Assembly: GCA_964610745.1 (NCBI GenBank)
Contig: CAZSYL010000012.1
Location: forward strand, 1-64,000
From: SHLQ01 sp964610745
GTDB taxonomy: Bacteria; Actinomycetota; Acidimicrobiia; Acidimicrobiales; SHLQ01
Length of the DNA stretch: 64,000 nt
Direction: 5' to 3'
Shown: piece by piece, positions 48,639-57,648 of the stretch
Position numbering within the stretch: position 1 is the first letter of the stretch
How the letters are laid out: every line of letters starts with the position of its first letter
Translations under genes and position numbers: made by a program
The notes under the pieces: generated by a model
The model's input: the letters and a program-made list of their open reading frames with translations, nothing else
Database searches by the model: none
Told to the model about the DNA's origin: nothing

Positions 48639-50569
48639 GATTCGGTCTCCTCCCAAATCCGCGCAACCGAGTCGACGACCTCGTCGACTGTCATCTCGGT
48701 CGAGTCCACAACCGTGGCATCCTCTGCGACCGTGAGCGGGTCAGCTTCGCGCGTCATGTCGATCCGATCTCGCTCCGCAATCGCTGCTTCCATCGCCGCA
48801 AGGTCGGTCTCGCCCGTCTCCTCAGCGCGCCGGCGAGCTCGTTCTGCGACGGTCGCGTTGAGGTAGATCTTGACTCCCGCATCTGGAAACACCGCGGTGC
48901 CGATATCGCGACCTTCGACGACCGCTGCGCCACGTGCGGTTGCCCAAGCCCGCTGGTTCTCGACCAGCACCGTGCGAACCTGCGGGTTCGCAGCGACAAC
49001 CGAAACGTTCGCGGTGACACCCGGATCGCGAATCGCCGACGTCACGTCCTCGCCGTCGACCGCGACCGTCGTTGGCCCGATGACGATGGTGGCCCGCCGG
49101 GCAGCCTCGCCGACCGCATCGAGGTCGCCCGTGTCGACGCCTGCCTTACCGACGGCATAGGTGACGGCCCGATACATCGCACCGGTATCCAGATGAGGTA
49201 TCTGAAGCTTGGCGGCGAGCAGCTTTGCGATCGTGGACTTTCCGCTACCGGCAGGGCCATCGATCGCCAGAATCAGCGGCTTAGTCCGAGCCGTGGCGCG
49301 TAGGGTGTCGAGCATGTCCCAGTAGCCGGGGAAGGTCTTGCCGACGCACGACGGGTCTGAGATCGTCACCGGTCCCCCGGTCAACCCGAGCAACGAGAAC
49401 GCCATCGCCATCCGATGGTCCTCGTAGGTCTCCACCGTTTCGTTCCGATGTTCACCGCCAACCACCGTGAAGCCGTCGTCGTCGACCCGTGCTTCAATGC
49501 CGACGCGTACGAGCTCGTCGACCGAACCCTGGACCCGGTCGGACTCCTTGGTCGTCCGGATGAAGCCGATCCCGGTCACGCTCGATGTACCGGTCGCCTT
49601 GGCCGCAAGGGCGGCGAAGGTGGGCGCGGTGTCACTCATGTCGCCGAGGTCGACGGTGAGCGGATCGAGCAGACCACTACCGCGCACCTCTATGTGGGCG
49701 GCTTCGGTTCGAACGGTCACCCCCATCGGGGCCAGCACCCGTTCGGCGAACGCGGCGTCACCCTGGAGCGAATCGCGACCGAGGCCCACAACCCGCACCC
49801 GTCCGCCAGCTATCGCTGCTGCTGCGAGCGGATACGTCGCCGTCGAAGCGTCCGGCTCGACCTGGTACACACACGAGGCATAACCGGTTGGGCCCACGGA
49901 AAGCACCTGACCATCGCGGTTGTGAGACCGAGCCACCTCAGCGCCGAACGACTCCATGACCGCAATCGTCATGTCGACATAGGGCGTCGACACAGGCGTC
50001 CCGGTGAGCGTCAGGGTCAGCCCATCGGAGAAACGTGGTGCCGCGAGTAGAAGCGCAGAGATGAACTGGCTCGACACGCTCGAGTCAATACTGACCGCAT
50101 TGTTCGTGACCGAGCTCAAAACCGTGATCGGCAACGAATCCGAATCGATCTCCGAACCAAGTTCTCTCAGTGCATGGGTGAGCGTGTCCATTGGCCGGCC
50201 ACGCATCTGCTCGTGACCAGTGAGGGTTCCCGATCCCACGAGTGTGAGGACGGGCAGCAGAAACCGAGCGCTCGTACCGGACATGTTGGCGTCGAGTTCG
50301 CTCGTCGGTAACTCGAGGTCGGCCCCGCGTCCGTAAACGATGACGGTCGTCTGGTCGCTCTGGATCTCGCAGCGCACGCCGAGCTTGTTCAGCGCCCCGA
50401 TCATTGCGTGGGTATCGTCCGACAGACCAACGCCCTGCAGCGTCGTGGTCCCGTCTGCGAGCGCCGCGGTGATGAGCGCACGGTTTGTGATGCTCTTCGA
50501 ACCGGGCAGGGTGATGTCGGCATCGAGCGTGCCTCCGATCGGCTCGACCACGGCGACTTCGATGCTCAT
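48635..50569 (-). CDS. aroA-cmk: EPSP synthase (AroA) fused to cytidylate kinase (Cmk), 644 aa
   Basis: Residues 1-425 are EPSP synthase: LPGSKSITNRALI, GLSDDTHAM, GTSARFLLPVL, the catalytic Asp in GDMSDTAPTFAALAAKAT, FIRTTKESDRV and ETYEDHRMAMAF. From about residue 430 is cytidylate kinase: LAIDGPAGSGKSTIAKLL (P-loop), PHLDTGAMYRAVTYA, VEGRDIGTAVFPDAG and IYLNATVAERARRRAE. So a shikimate enzyme and a nucleotide kinase are one polypeptide. Both parts look complete and no frameshift is seen. TyrA upstream overlaps by 4 bp and plsC downstream overlaps by 4 bp. Confidence 0.95.
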   Translation of the reverse strand: MSIEVAVVEPIGGTLDADITLPGSKSITNRALITAALADGTTTLQGVGLSDDTHAMIGALNKLGVRCEIQSDQTTVIVYGRGADLELPTSELDANMSGTSARFLLPVLTLVGSGTLTGHEQMRGRPMDTLTHALRELGSEIDSDSLPITVLSSVTNNAVSIDSSVSSQFISALLLAAPRFSDGLTLTLTGTPVSTPYVDMTIAVMESFGAEVARSHNRDGQVLSVGPTGYASCVYQVEPDASTATYPLAAAAIAGGRVRVVGLGRDSLQGDAAFAERVLAPMGVTVRTEAAHIEVRGSGLLDPLTVDLGDMSDTAPTFAALAAKATGTSSVTGIGFIRTTKESDRVQGSVDELVRVGIEARVDDDGFTVVGGEHRNETVETYEDHRMAMAFSLLGLTGGPVTISDPSCVGKTFPGYWDMLDTLRATARTKPLILAIDGPAGSGKSTIAKLLAAKLQIPHLDTGAMYRAVTYAVGKAGVDTGDLDAVGEAARRATIVIGPTTVAVDGEDVTSAIRDPGVTANVSVVAANPQVRTVLVENQRAWATARGAAVVEGRDIGTAVFPDAGVKIYLNATVAERARRRAEETGETDLAAMEAAIAERDRIDMTREADPLTVAEDATVVDSTEMTVDEVVDSVARIWEETES

Positions 50570-51654
50570 GAAAGTGGCCTGATCGATGGCCGGTAGTCGT
50601 TTGCCTTCAGCCCTTCGCTCAACACATCGGCTGCGTCGACCGCCACGAGCAACACGATGACGCCCGTAGGACCTTCGGCACTGTGCGCAATCTCCATGTC
50701 GAAAATATTGACGTCCAGTTCCGCAGCCAGGCCGGTGATCGCTGCCAATTGACCGCTCTCGTCCTTGATTCGGACCCGGAGCTCGGCCAGGCCGGGAGGT
50801 AGCGTGGCACTCGCTGGCAGGTTGATCCGAGCGTCGCGCGCTGTCCGGAGAGACGCTTCGATCCCGTCGGTATCAGACGATGACACCGCGGCACGAAGCC
50901 CCTGCAGACGCTCGATGACCTCATCGAGCGCCTCGGTGATGGCCTCGCCGTTCTGGACACAAATCGACGGCCAGATCGATGGCGAACCTGCTGCGATCCG
51001 GGTCATGTCACGAAAGCCACCCGCAGCGAGCCGCAGCATCGCAGCGTGCTCATCTGAGCGCGTCGCCGCGACGTTCATGAGCGCAGCTGCGGTCAGGTGC
51101 GGCACGTGAGAAACCGTAGCGACCATGCGATCGTGATCAGCCGGGGCCAGCGTCAACGGATCTGCGCCCAACGCCGTCACGAAATCATGCATCGCAGCGA
51201 ACGTCTCGTCCGATGTCGCCGGCGTCGGAGATATCACCCAGGCAGCCCCGCGAAACAGCTCGCCTCGAGCTCCATCGAGGCCGCTCTGTTCTGAACCGGC
51301 CATGGGGTGTGACGGAACGAACCGAGGATCGCTAACCGCGTCGGCGATTGGACCTTTGACACTGCCGGTATCGGTCACCCAACCCGACGTTTCCGCCAGA
51401 GCCCGCTCGACGCCCGACACGATCGCGTCGACCGGGGTCGCCACGATGGTCATCGTCGCATCTGCCGGGAGTCCAGCTTGGGAGATGACTCCCTCCGCGA
51501 CCGCTCGTTCGACGATGGCCGGGTCATTGTCGATTCCGCCGACGGCAAAACCCATGTGCGTGAGGGCGTGTGCGACGCTGCCACCGATCAGACCAAGGCC
51601 GACCACCCCGGCGGTTCGTGTAGCCGGCGCGCCGGCCGATTCCATTCCAGACAT
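50566..51654 (-). CDS. tyrA: Prephenate dehydrogenase with C-terminal ACT domain, 362 aa
   Basis: NAD(P)-dependent prephenate dehydrogenase for tyrosine biosynthesis. GVVGLGLIGGSVAHALT is the Rossmann motif, SHPMAGSEQSGLDGA the substrate motif and VSHVPHLTAAALMN the catalytic His region. The last 80 residues form an ACT-type regulatory fold (RIKDESGQLAAITGLA, then VNIFDMEIAHS), usually for feedback by tyrosine. The start is ATG 51654, though 51645 is also possible. Overlaps aroA-cmk by 4 bp. Confidence 0.93.
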   Translation of the reverse strand: MSGMESAGAPATRTAGVVGLGLIGGSVAHALTHMGFAVGGIDNDPAIVERAVAEGVISQAGLPADATMTIVATPVDAIVSGVERALAETSGWVTDTGSVKGPIADAVSDPRFVPSHPMAGSEQSGLDGARGELFRGAAWVISPTPATSDETFAAMHDFVTALGADPLTLAPADHDRMVATVSHVPHLTAAALMNVAATRSDEHAAMLRLAAGGFRDMTRIAAGSPSIWPSICVQNGEAITEALDEVIERLQGLRAAVSSSDTDGIEASLRTARDARINLPASATLPPGLAELRVRIKDESGQLAAITGLAAELDVNIFDMEIAHSAEGPTGVIVLLVAVDAADVLSEGLKANDYRPSIRPLS

Positions 51655-51667
51655 AGTTGCTCTGAGC

Positions 51668-52393
51668 CTATTCGGTTGCGCTGGCTGCCACGTCTGCTTC
51701 GAGCAAACGAACCTCGGCCGCGGTCAGGTCGCGCCACTCCCCTGGCTGCAGGTTCGGGTCGGTCAACGAACCAATCCGACTGCGGACGAGCCGAGTCACG
51801 TCATGTCCTACCGCCGAGCACATACGTCGTACCTGTCGATTTCTTCCTTCATGAATGACGATCCGAAGCAGGCCAGGCGACAGTTCCGACACCTTCGCCG
51901 GCGACGTAACCCCATCGTCGAGCTCAACCCCTTCTCGTAGCTTGCGCAACACCCCACGACTCGGCGAACCAGTCACGCTAACCAGGTACTCCTTCTCGAC
52001 ACCGAACGATGGGTGTGTCAGGCGCTGGGTTAACCCACCGTCGTTTGTGAGCAAGATCAAACCCTCACTGTCCGAGTCCAGTCGACCGATTGGATACAGG
52101 CGCTCGCCAGCCTCGACCAGATCGACGACCGTTTGACGTCCATGGGTGTCCTTGACCGTGGAGATGACATCGCGCGGCTTATTGAGAAGCACGGTTCGGC
52201 GAGTCTCATCGATCGACACCACCGCGCCGTCCACGCGCAGTTCGTCGGTGCTGGGATCGACCTTGTCACCGAGCGTTGCGACCTCGCCGTTGATCGTGAC
52301 GCGACCGTCTTCGATCATCTCTTCGCACACCCGTCGGCTCGCGACACCGGCAGCAGCCAACGCCTTTTGGGCTCGCTGTCGTTCTGCGGTCAT
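51668..52393 (-). CDS. rluB: rRNA pseudouridine synthase RluB/RsuA family, 241 aa
   Basis: An S4 domain (KALAAAGVASRRVCEEMIED) is followed by the pseudouridine synthase domain, with the catalytic Asp in YPIGRLDSDSEGLILL and TNDGGLTQRLTHPSFGVEK. VIHEGRNRQVRRMCSAVGHD is the C-terminal signature. Overlaps scpB by 4 bp; tyrA follows after 13 bp. Confidence 0.94.
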   Translation of the reverse strand: MTAERQRAQKALAAAGVASRRVCEEMIEDGRVTINGEVATLGDKVDPSTDELRVDGAVVSIDETRRTVLLNKPRDVISTVKDTHGRQTVVDLVEAGERLYPIGRLDSDSEGLILLTNDGGLTQRLTHPSFGVEKEYLVSVTGSPSRGVLRKLREGVELDDGVTSPAKVSELSPGLLRIVIHEGRNRQVRRMCSAVGHDVTRLVRSRIGSLTDPNLQPGEWRDLTAAEVRLLEADVAASATE

Positions 52394-53163
52394 TCCTGTT
52401 CCGACGAGGCAACATCTCCAGCGATTGCGCTGTCGCGGAGATCTAACACGACCTCTGGCTCCTCGTCGGCGCTGACCTCTGCGGGAGGGGTCTCTCGAGT
52501 TGTCTCCGAAGGTGCTGAATCATCGAATCGAAGGCCGTGTTCTAGGGCTTCGACTACATCGGGTGCTGGCACGAACTCGCCGAGTTCGGGAAGGTCGACG
52601 ATCGAGTTGATATTCAACCGTTCGAGAAAGAACGACGTCGTTCCATACATGACCGCCTGGCCCGGACCGGGGTCTCGAGATACTTCAGCGATGTAGCCGC
52701 GCTGGGTCAGAGTACGCATCACCGCATCGACCGAAACTCCCCGGATAGCCGCGACCTGGGCTCGCGAGATCGGCTGCTTGTACGCAACGATGGCCAGGGT
52801 CTCGAGCGCCGCGGCGGACAGGCGCGTGGTCTGGCCTTCGAGCACGAAGCGCTCGACGTAGGCGGCTTGAGCGGGATGGCTCTGAAAGCGATAGCCACCC
52901 GCGACTCGAGCGAGGATGAAACCGCGCCCCTGGGCGCGGTAGTGCTCGTCGAGCGTCGCACATGTTGCCTCGACCGCATCGACACTCGCCTCGACGAGTT
53001 GTGCGAGCAGTCTTGGCTCGATCGGTCGCTCCGCGACCATCAGTACCGCTTCAATCGCCGCGGTTAGTTCGGCGGGGAGAACCGGTTCCCGGTCGGTTTC
53101 TGTGCCCGCCGTGGGCTGTTGTGTTTCAGCCGTGGGCTGTTGTGTTTCAGATGTGGGTTGCAC
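52390..53163 (-). CDS. scpB: Condensin-like SMC complex kleisin-associated protein ScpB, 257 aa
   Basis: ScpB has two winged-helix domains: LTAAIEAVLMVAERPIEPRL, YRFQSHPAQAAYVERF, LSAAALETLAIVAYKQPIS and GVSVDAVMRTLTQRGYI. The N-terminal 25 residues are Thr/Gln-rich, due partly to a 21-bp tandem duplication (ETQQPTAETQQPTA). The C-terminal 65 residues are acidic and disordered. Follows scpA after 19 bp and overlaps rluB by 4 bp. Confidence 0.94.
   Translation of the reverse strand: MQPTSETQQPTAETQQPTAGTETDREPVLPAELTAAIEAVLMVAERPIEPRLLAQLVEASVDAVEATCATLDEHYRAQGRGFILARVAGGYRFQSHPAQAAYVERFVLEGQTTRLSAAALETLAIVAYKQPISRAQVAAIRGVSVDAVMRTLTQRGYIAEVSRDPGPGQAVMYGTTSFFLERLNINSIVDLPELGEFVPAPDVVEALEHGLRFDDSAPSETTRETPPAEVSADEEPEVVLDLRDSAIAGDVASSEQE
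53109..53150. repeat. Perfect 21-bp tandem duplication in scpB
   Basis: A 21-bp unit starting CCGTGGGCTGTTGTG occurs twice (53109-53129 and 53130-53150), duplicating seven residues at the disordered N-terminus without a frame change. Confidence 0.9.
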
Positions 53164-53182
53164 GTTTAGGTCTTATCCGTCG

Positions 53183-53974
53183 TTATCCGTCGTACTTATC
53201 GATTGCGAGGGCGCTCCGAGCCTCAGCGGCATCGCCGCCGATCCACTCGAGCTGGATGTTTCCAAAGGCTTCGGGCTGGCGAATATCGACCAGACCTTGC
53301 TTGAACAGCTCGAGTACAGCAAGGAAGCGAACAACCACCTCGAGACGATCGACCAGCCCGGAGGTCAAACTGCGGAAGCTCACGCGCCCAGCTCCGGGCA
53401 ATTCGTCGAGAAACTCCATAACGGCGTCGGACACCGACGCGGTTACGGCACTTACGTGGTAGAGGTCGAGCACAGGCTCCGGTTTTGGCGTGAGGCCACG
53501 AATCGCTGCATCTCGCAGGTCGAAAACGTCGAGCCCCTCCAACATGTCGGGCGCGACCCCTAGGAATTCGTCCTCCATACCGGCCGTTCGCGGGTAGGTC
53601 CGCAGGCCAGCATCATGGAACTGACGCAGAACCCTCGAGGCATCCTTGAAAGTCTTGCACTCGACCAGTCGAGACAACAACAGGTCACGTTCTTCGAAGA
53701 GGGCGAGTTCATCGTCGAGGTCGAACGAATCGTCGTCGGGCAAAAGGCGCCGAGCCTTCAGTTCGACCAGGGTCGCTGCAATCAACAGGAATTCGGTTGT
53801 CACTTCAAGGTCGAGCTGCTCCATCTTTTCGAGCTCGGCGAGGTATGCGTCGACGATCGTCGCCAGGGAAATCTCATACAGCTCAACCTCTTCAGCGAGG
53901 ATCAGATGCAGGAGAAGATCGAAGGGGCCGTTGTAGACCTGTGTTTCCACCTCGAATGCCACGGCGCTGACCAT
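53183..53974 (-). CDS. scpA: Condensin-like kleisin ScpA, 263 aa
   Basis: ScpA is the kleisin bridging the SMC heads and ScpB. The N-terminal FEVETQVYNGPFDLLLHLI is the SMC-binding start, followed by YEISLATIVDAYLAEL and LIAATLVELKARRLLPDD. The C-terminal RQPEAFGNIQLEWIG is the ScpA winged-helix end. ATG 53974 fits the family start better than ATG 53992. A 10-bp direct repeat (CGACGGATAA) surrounds its stop codon at 53183-53185. Confidence 0.94.
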   Translation of the reverse strand: MVSAVAFEVETQVYNGPFDLLLHLILAEEVELYEISLATIVDAYLAELEKMEQLDLEVTTEFLLIAATLVELKARRLLPDDDSFDLDDELALFEERDLLLSRLVECKTFKDASRVLRQFHDAGLRTYPRTAGMEDEFLGVAPDMLEGLDVFDLRDAAIRGLTPKPEPVLDLYHVSAVTASVSDAVMEFLDELPGAGRVSFRSLTSGLVDRLEVVVRFLAVLELFKQGLVDIRQPEAFGNIQLEWIGGDAAEARSALAIDKYDG

Positions 53975-54033
53975 ACCCCCGCTGAGGCCCATACTGCATC
54001 TCGCGCGGTCCTCTCTCGAAGAAGGGGGCGTTC

Positions 54034-54039
54034 TATTGT
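54034..54039 (+). promoter_or_regulatory. -10 hexamer TATTGT for the photolyase gene
   Basis: TATTGT ends 6 nt before the ATG at 54046, with no Shine-Dalgarno sequence. Confidence 0.5.
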
Positions 54040-54045
54040 CCCGTC

Positions 54046-55443
54046 ATGGGCACAACCGCAGTCGTCTGGTTTCGCAACGACCTCCGCCTGGAAGAGAATC
54101 CAGCGTGGGCCTACGCGACCGCTGACCACGATGTTGTGATCCCCGTCGTGGTCATCGATCCGGTGCTTCTCGACTCGGTCGGGCCCTTTCGGCGGAACCT
54201 GTTCCTCGCCAACGTGAACGGGCTCGACAGCGAACTTCGCGAGCTCGGAGCGTCTCTGTCGATCGTGGTAGGCAACCCCCGCGAACGACTTTCAAAGATC
54301 TGCGATGCGACGGGCGCATCCGGCCTCTATTTCAACCGTGCGACAAGTGCGTACGGACGGTCTCGTGACAACGTGGTGGCACGGACAATCCCTGGCGAAC
54401 CAAAGACCTTCTGGGGAACGTTACTGACCGAACCAGGCACCGTACTCACGGCAAAGGGCACCCTCTCCAAAGTCTTCACACCGTTCTGGAAACAATGGGC
54501 GAAGACCCCCCTTCCCGAACGACCGAGTTCTGGAAGCGCCAACATCGGCTCCTTGCCGACATCGCACACTGGTCCACTACCGAATTTCTCTCTCGCCGAT
54601 TTTTCTCCGCCAAATCTGTCCAGCCCGACCATTATCCCGGGCAACGAGGGCGCACACCTGGCTCTGCAACGCTGGCTCGATTCGGTAGACGACTACCTCG
54701 AAACGCGCGACCTGCCATTCGTCGAAGGCACGTCACAGCTTTCGGGGCACCTACGTTTTGGGACAATCTCGCCCCGAACCATCTTCGATGCCGTCGGCAC
54801 CGCCACCCCAGGTAGAGAAGCCTTCGTCCGTCAACTCGCCTGGCGCGACTGGTATGGACACCTATTGCTCGAGACACCGACGATGATCGACCGCGCCGTC
54901 AAGAGCCCGTACGACAACATCGAATGGCGCAATGACGCCGAAGGCCTCAACGCTTGGAAACAAGGCTGTACGGGGTATCCAATCGTCGATGCGGGCATGC
55001 GCCAGCTCGCAGCCACAGGGTGGATGCACAACCGGGTCCGGATGATCGCCGGATCGTTCCTGGTCAAACACCTCCTGATCGACTGGCGTGAAGGCGAACG
55101 CTGGTTCCGGCACCTCCTCATCGACGCGGAACCGTCACAAAACGCCGGAAACTGGCAATGGGTTGCTGGCACGGGAACCGATTCCGCTCCGTACTTCCGG
55201 GTGTTCAACCCAATGACCCAGAGCCGCAAGTTCGATTCTGCTGGCGGCTACATCCGCCGGTGGGTTCCCGAGCTCGCTTCGTTGGACAGCGCGGCAATCC
55301 ACGCACCGTGGGAGAGTGCACCTCTCGATCTGGCGTCGAACGGCGTGATCCTCGGCGATACCTACCCTCAACCGATCGTCGACCATGCCACGGCGAGAGA
55401 GCGTGCCCTCAGCGCCTACAAATCGGCACTAGGAAAGGCGTGA
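54046..55443 (+). CDS. phr: Deoxyribodipyrimidine photolyase (cryptochrome/photolyase family), 465 aa
   Basis: The N-terminal antenna domain begins AVVWFRNDLRLEENPAW. The FAD-binding domain has GTSQLSGHLRFGTISPRTI, AFVRQLAWRDWYGHLLLE, CTGYPIVDAGMRQLAATGWMHNR (split as CTGYPIVDAGMRQL and ATGWMHNRVRM) and NAGNWQWVAGTGTDSAPYFR. These match class I CPD photolyases, and the Trp residues that relay electrons are present. Divergent from scpA. No LexA box was found upstream. Confidence 0.95.
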   Translation: MGTTAVVWFRNDLRLEENPAWAYATADHDVVIPVVVIDPVLLDSVGPFRRNLFLANVNGLDSELRELGASLSIVVGNPRERLSKICDATGASGLYFNRATSAYGRSRDNVVARTIPGEPKTFWGTLLTEPGTVLTAKGTLSKVFTPFWKQWAKTPLPERPSSGSANIGSLPTSHTGPLPNFSLADFSPPNLSSPTIIPGNEGAHLALQRWLDSVDDYLETRDLPFVEGTSQLSGHLRFGTISPRTIFDAVGTATPGREAFVRQLAWRDWYGHLLLETPTMIDRAVKSPYDNIEWRNDAEGLNAWKQGCTGYPIVDAGMRQLAATGWMHNRVRMIAGSFLVKHLLIDWREGERWFRHLLIDAEPSQNAGNWQWVAGTGTDSAPYFRVFNPMTQSRKFDSAGGYIRRWVPELASLDSAAIHAPWESAPLDLASNGVILGDTYPQPIVDHATARERALSAYKSALGKA

Positions 55444-55452
55444 AACGCTCAC

Positions 55453-57648
55453 TCAAACGCGGTCCAGCAATGGCCGAGGATCGACCCGAGCTTTCAGATT
55501 CTGTCCAACCGACCGCGTCTCGCCGAGTTGACGGTCGAACGAGTCGACCTCGCGCCAGACGAGGTCGGCTGCGCCATCGTCGGGTTTGTTGGGTGAATAG
55601 ATCGTCGTCGTCACATACGGCGCCAACGCGCTGAGCGGGGACGCTGCGTGCACGCCGAGCTCGCGACGTGACGTCGAGACGATCTCCTTGACGGTCATAT
55701 CCGGACGAATATCGATGCCAGCTTCGAGCAACCGGTCTTTGGACTCCTGCCAACCAGCGAGCACGCGATCGGTCGGGTCGACGAGGTTCTGACGATGTCT
55801 GCGTCGAATCAGCTTCGCCACAATCACGAGCAGTGCGAGAAGGAACGGGAAGACGAACAGAAAGGTCACCGACACAATCACAACTCGAAGCGTCGCGCTG
55901 ACCATTTCGTCCTCGTCGAGGTTGTCGTCCTCGGTCGGGTCGGTCTCGGTGGGTGTGGGTCCAGACGGTGCGGGCTGCCCTTCGGGAATCTCTGTCGCAT
56001 TATCTTCGGTCGCGCCAGCTTCACCGCTCACAGCAGGGATCGGGTCGAAGGGAACCCAGCCGATTCCCTCAAACAGCACCTCGGGCCAGGCATCGTACTG
56101 CTCGGTCGTCACGGTCTCGAGGAACACTTGAGTCTGGTCGTCGTTCGACTCGGTAACGCGATAACCGACCGAAATTCGTGTCGGCAAGCCCTGCTGGCGA
56201 GCAGCGAGCGTGAAGGCCGTGACGAACTGGTCGCGGTAACCCTCACCGTCGCTCAGGAACTCGTCGATCCGACCGAGCGCCGTACCCGACGCAGCTTCGT
56301 TGACGAGCGTCAACTCTTCTTGAAGGAAGGTCTCGAGTGAGATGAGCTGTTCGTACGCAGTCGGGCCTTCCATCTGCTGGGCCAACGTCGTGATAGGCGA
56401 ATCACTAGGGATGTCGATCCCGGTATTCGTGAACCGGAGATCCGTCAGGTCGACATTTGCCGCTGCGAGCTCGTCGCTCGTCGGCGCAACGATGGTGGAG
56501 AGCACGCTGTAGCTCGTGGTCTCGCCATCGCTCTGATCCAGGAATGTTCCGGAGACCTCGTCGTACCAGATGTCCTCGCCATCGATCCTGGTAGCTGCTC
56601 GCCCGGAAGGGATCCACGGGGACACAGCATCGAGGAGCTCGAAGTTCTGGCGGACCTCGATCGACTCGAACGGTGTTTCGAAGACGGGCAGGTCAGCAGA
56701 TGTGGCGCTGTACGTCGACTCGGTCGACCAGTTCACCCCGTCGTAGTTCTCAAGAGCGACCAGGCCAACCCGGTCGAAGAACTCTGCCGATGGGGCCGCT
56801 GGGAGCTCGATGGTGAAAGCAGGTACCGCAGCTTCTCGCTGGGCCTTCATTTCGGCGAGCGGATTCGTCGCAGTCGAGGTGACCTGTTCGGACTGACGCA
56901 ACTCGCGGGGATCGAACGGCTCATCGTTGCCAAAGGGAAAGACGGCGGCGATGAGCGGAACCAGCAACGCTAGAACGACCAAGACCGGAGCACCTGAGAT
57001 CAACCGCTCGACGAGAAGTCGTTCGCCAACGAACTCGGTGACCCGCTGATCGCCACCCTGTTGCCCAAACCGGGACTGGGGTACTGCACGGACCAGTGAA
57101 ACCAGGAGTGCAGCACCGACGAGCGCAGCGATGAACAGATACGACGCGACGCCTGTCGGGGCCGCGAGCGGAAGGGAAAGCGCAGCAAAGATGATGCCAG
57201 GAGCGAGCACTCCTGCGGTTCCCTCCGGCTTTCCGATTGCGCTTCCGGTCAACGAGCCGGCGATCCATGCAAGCGTCGTTGCAAACCCAACAGGCTCAGG
57301 GATCGATGTTTCGATCGGAAGCGTTGCCTGCAACGCGTTGCGCCAACCGTCGATCGTCGAGCCAAAGAGGGCTTCACCCAGCTCGCCTGCGGTACCAAAG
57401 CTGGTTCCGGGCAGGAGAACCGTGAGAAAGAGAAACAGCAGACCCAACACCACAAGGATGGCGGCACGCGCAGGACGACCGAGTGAGGTCTGGGTCAGCA
57501 AGACCGCCAAGAAACCTGCGAGGAGGGCGCCTGCCACGACGGGGATAATCCAACCCGGTCCGTCAAAGACGCGACTGTACATGAGTGACGCAGCAACGAG
57601 TAGTGCGCCAGCGGCGCTCGCTTGTCCCAGTAGTACCTGTTGTTTCAT
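55453..57648 (-). CDS. DUF3488/TgpA-like transglutaminase-domain membrane protein, catalytic residues lost, 731 aa
   Basis: Six or so N-terminal helices (from GALLVAASLMYSRVFDG to VLVVLALLVPLIAAVFPF) are followed by a large extracellular region with a transglutaminase-like core and a C-terminal helix (SVTFLFVFPFLLALLVIVA). In active enzymes the core reads G-x-C-x-x-F and H-A-W-x-E; here the Cys is Arg in GYRDQFVTAFTLAARQQGLP and the His is Asp in YDAWPEVLFEGIGWVPFDP. The Asp appears retained in FDP. It probably lacks transglutaminase or protease activity. The ATG at 57648 overlaps the DUF58 stop. Operon with MoxR and DUF58. Confidence 0.88.
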   Translation of the reverse strand: MKQQVLLGQASAAGALLVAASLMYSRVFDGPGWIIPVVAGALLAGFLAVLLTQTSLGRPARAAILVVLGLLFLFLTVLLPGTSFGTAGELGEALFGSTIDGWRNALQATLPIETSIPEPVGFATTLAWIAGSLTGSAIGKPEGTAGVLAPGIIFAALSLPLAAPTGVASYLFIAALVGAALLVSLVRAVPQSRFGQQGGDQRVTEFVGERLLVERLISGAPVLVVLALLVPLIAAVFPFGNDEPFDPRELRQSEQVTSTATNPLAEMKAQREAAVPAFTIELPAAPSAEFFDRVGLVALENYDGVNWSTESTYSATSADLPVFETPFESIEVRQNFELLDAVSPWIPSGRAATRIDGEDIWYDEVSGTFLDQSDGETTSYSVLSTIVAPTSDELAAANVDLTDLRFTNTGIDIPSDSPITTLAQQMEGPTAYEQLISLETFLQEELTLVNEAASGTALGRIDEFLSDGEGYRDQFVTAFTLAARQQGLPTRISVGYRVTESNDDQTQVFLETVTTEQYDAWPEVLFEGIGWVPFDPIPAVSGEAGATEDNATEIPEGQPAPSGPTPTETDPTEDDNLDEDEMVSATLRVVIVSVTFLFVFPFLLALLVIVAKLIRRRHRQNLVDPTDRVLAGWQESKDRLLEAGIDIRPDMTVKEIVSTSRRELGVHAASPLSALAPYVTTTIYSPNKPDDGAADLVWREVDSFDRQLGETRSVGQNLKARVDPRPLLDRV

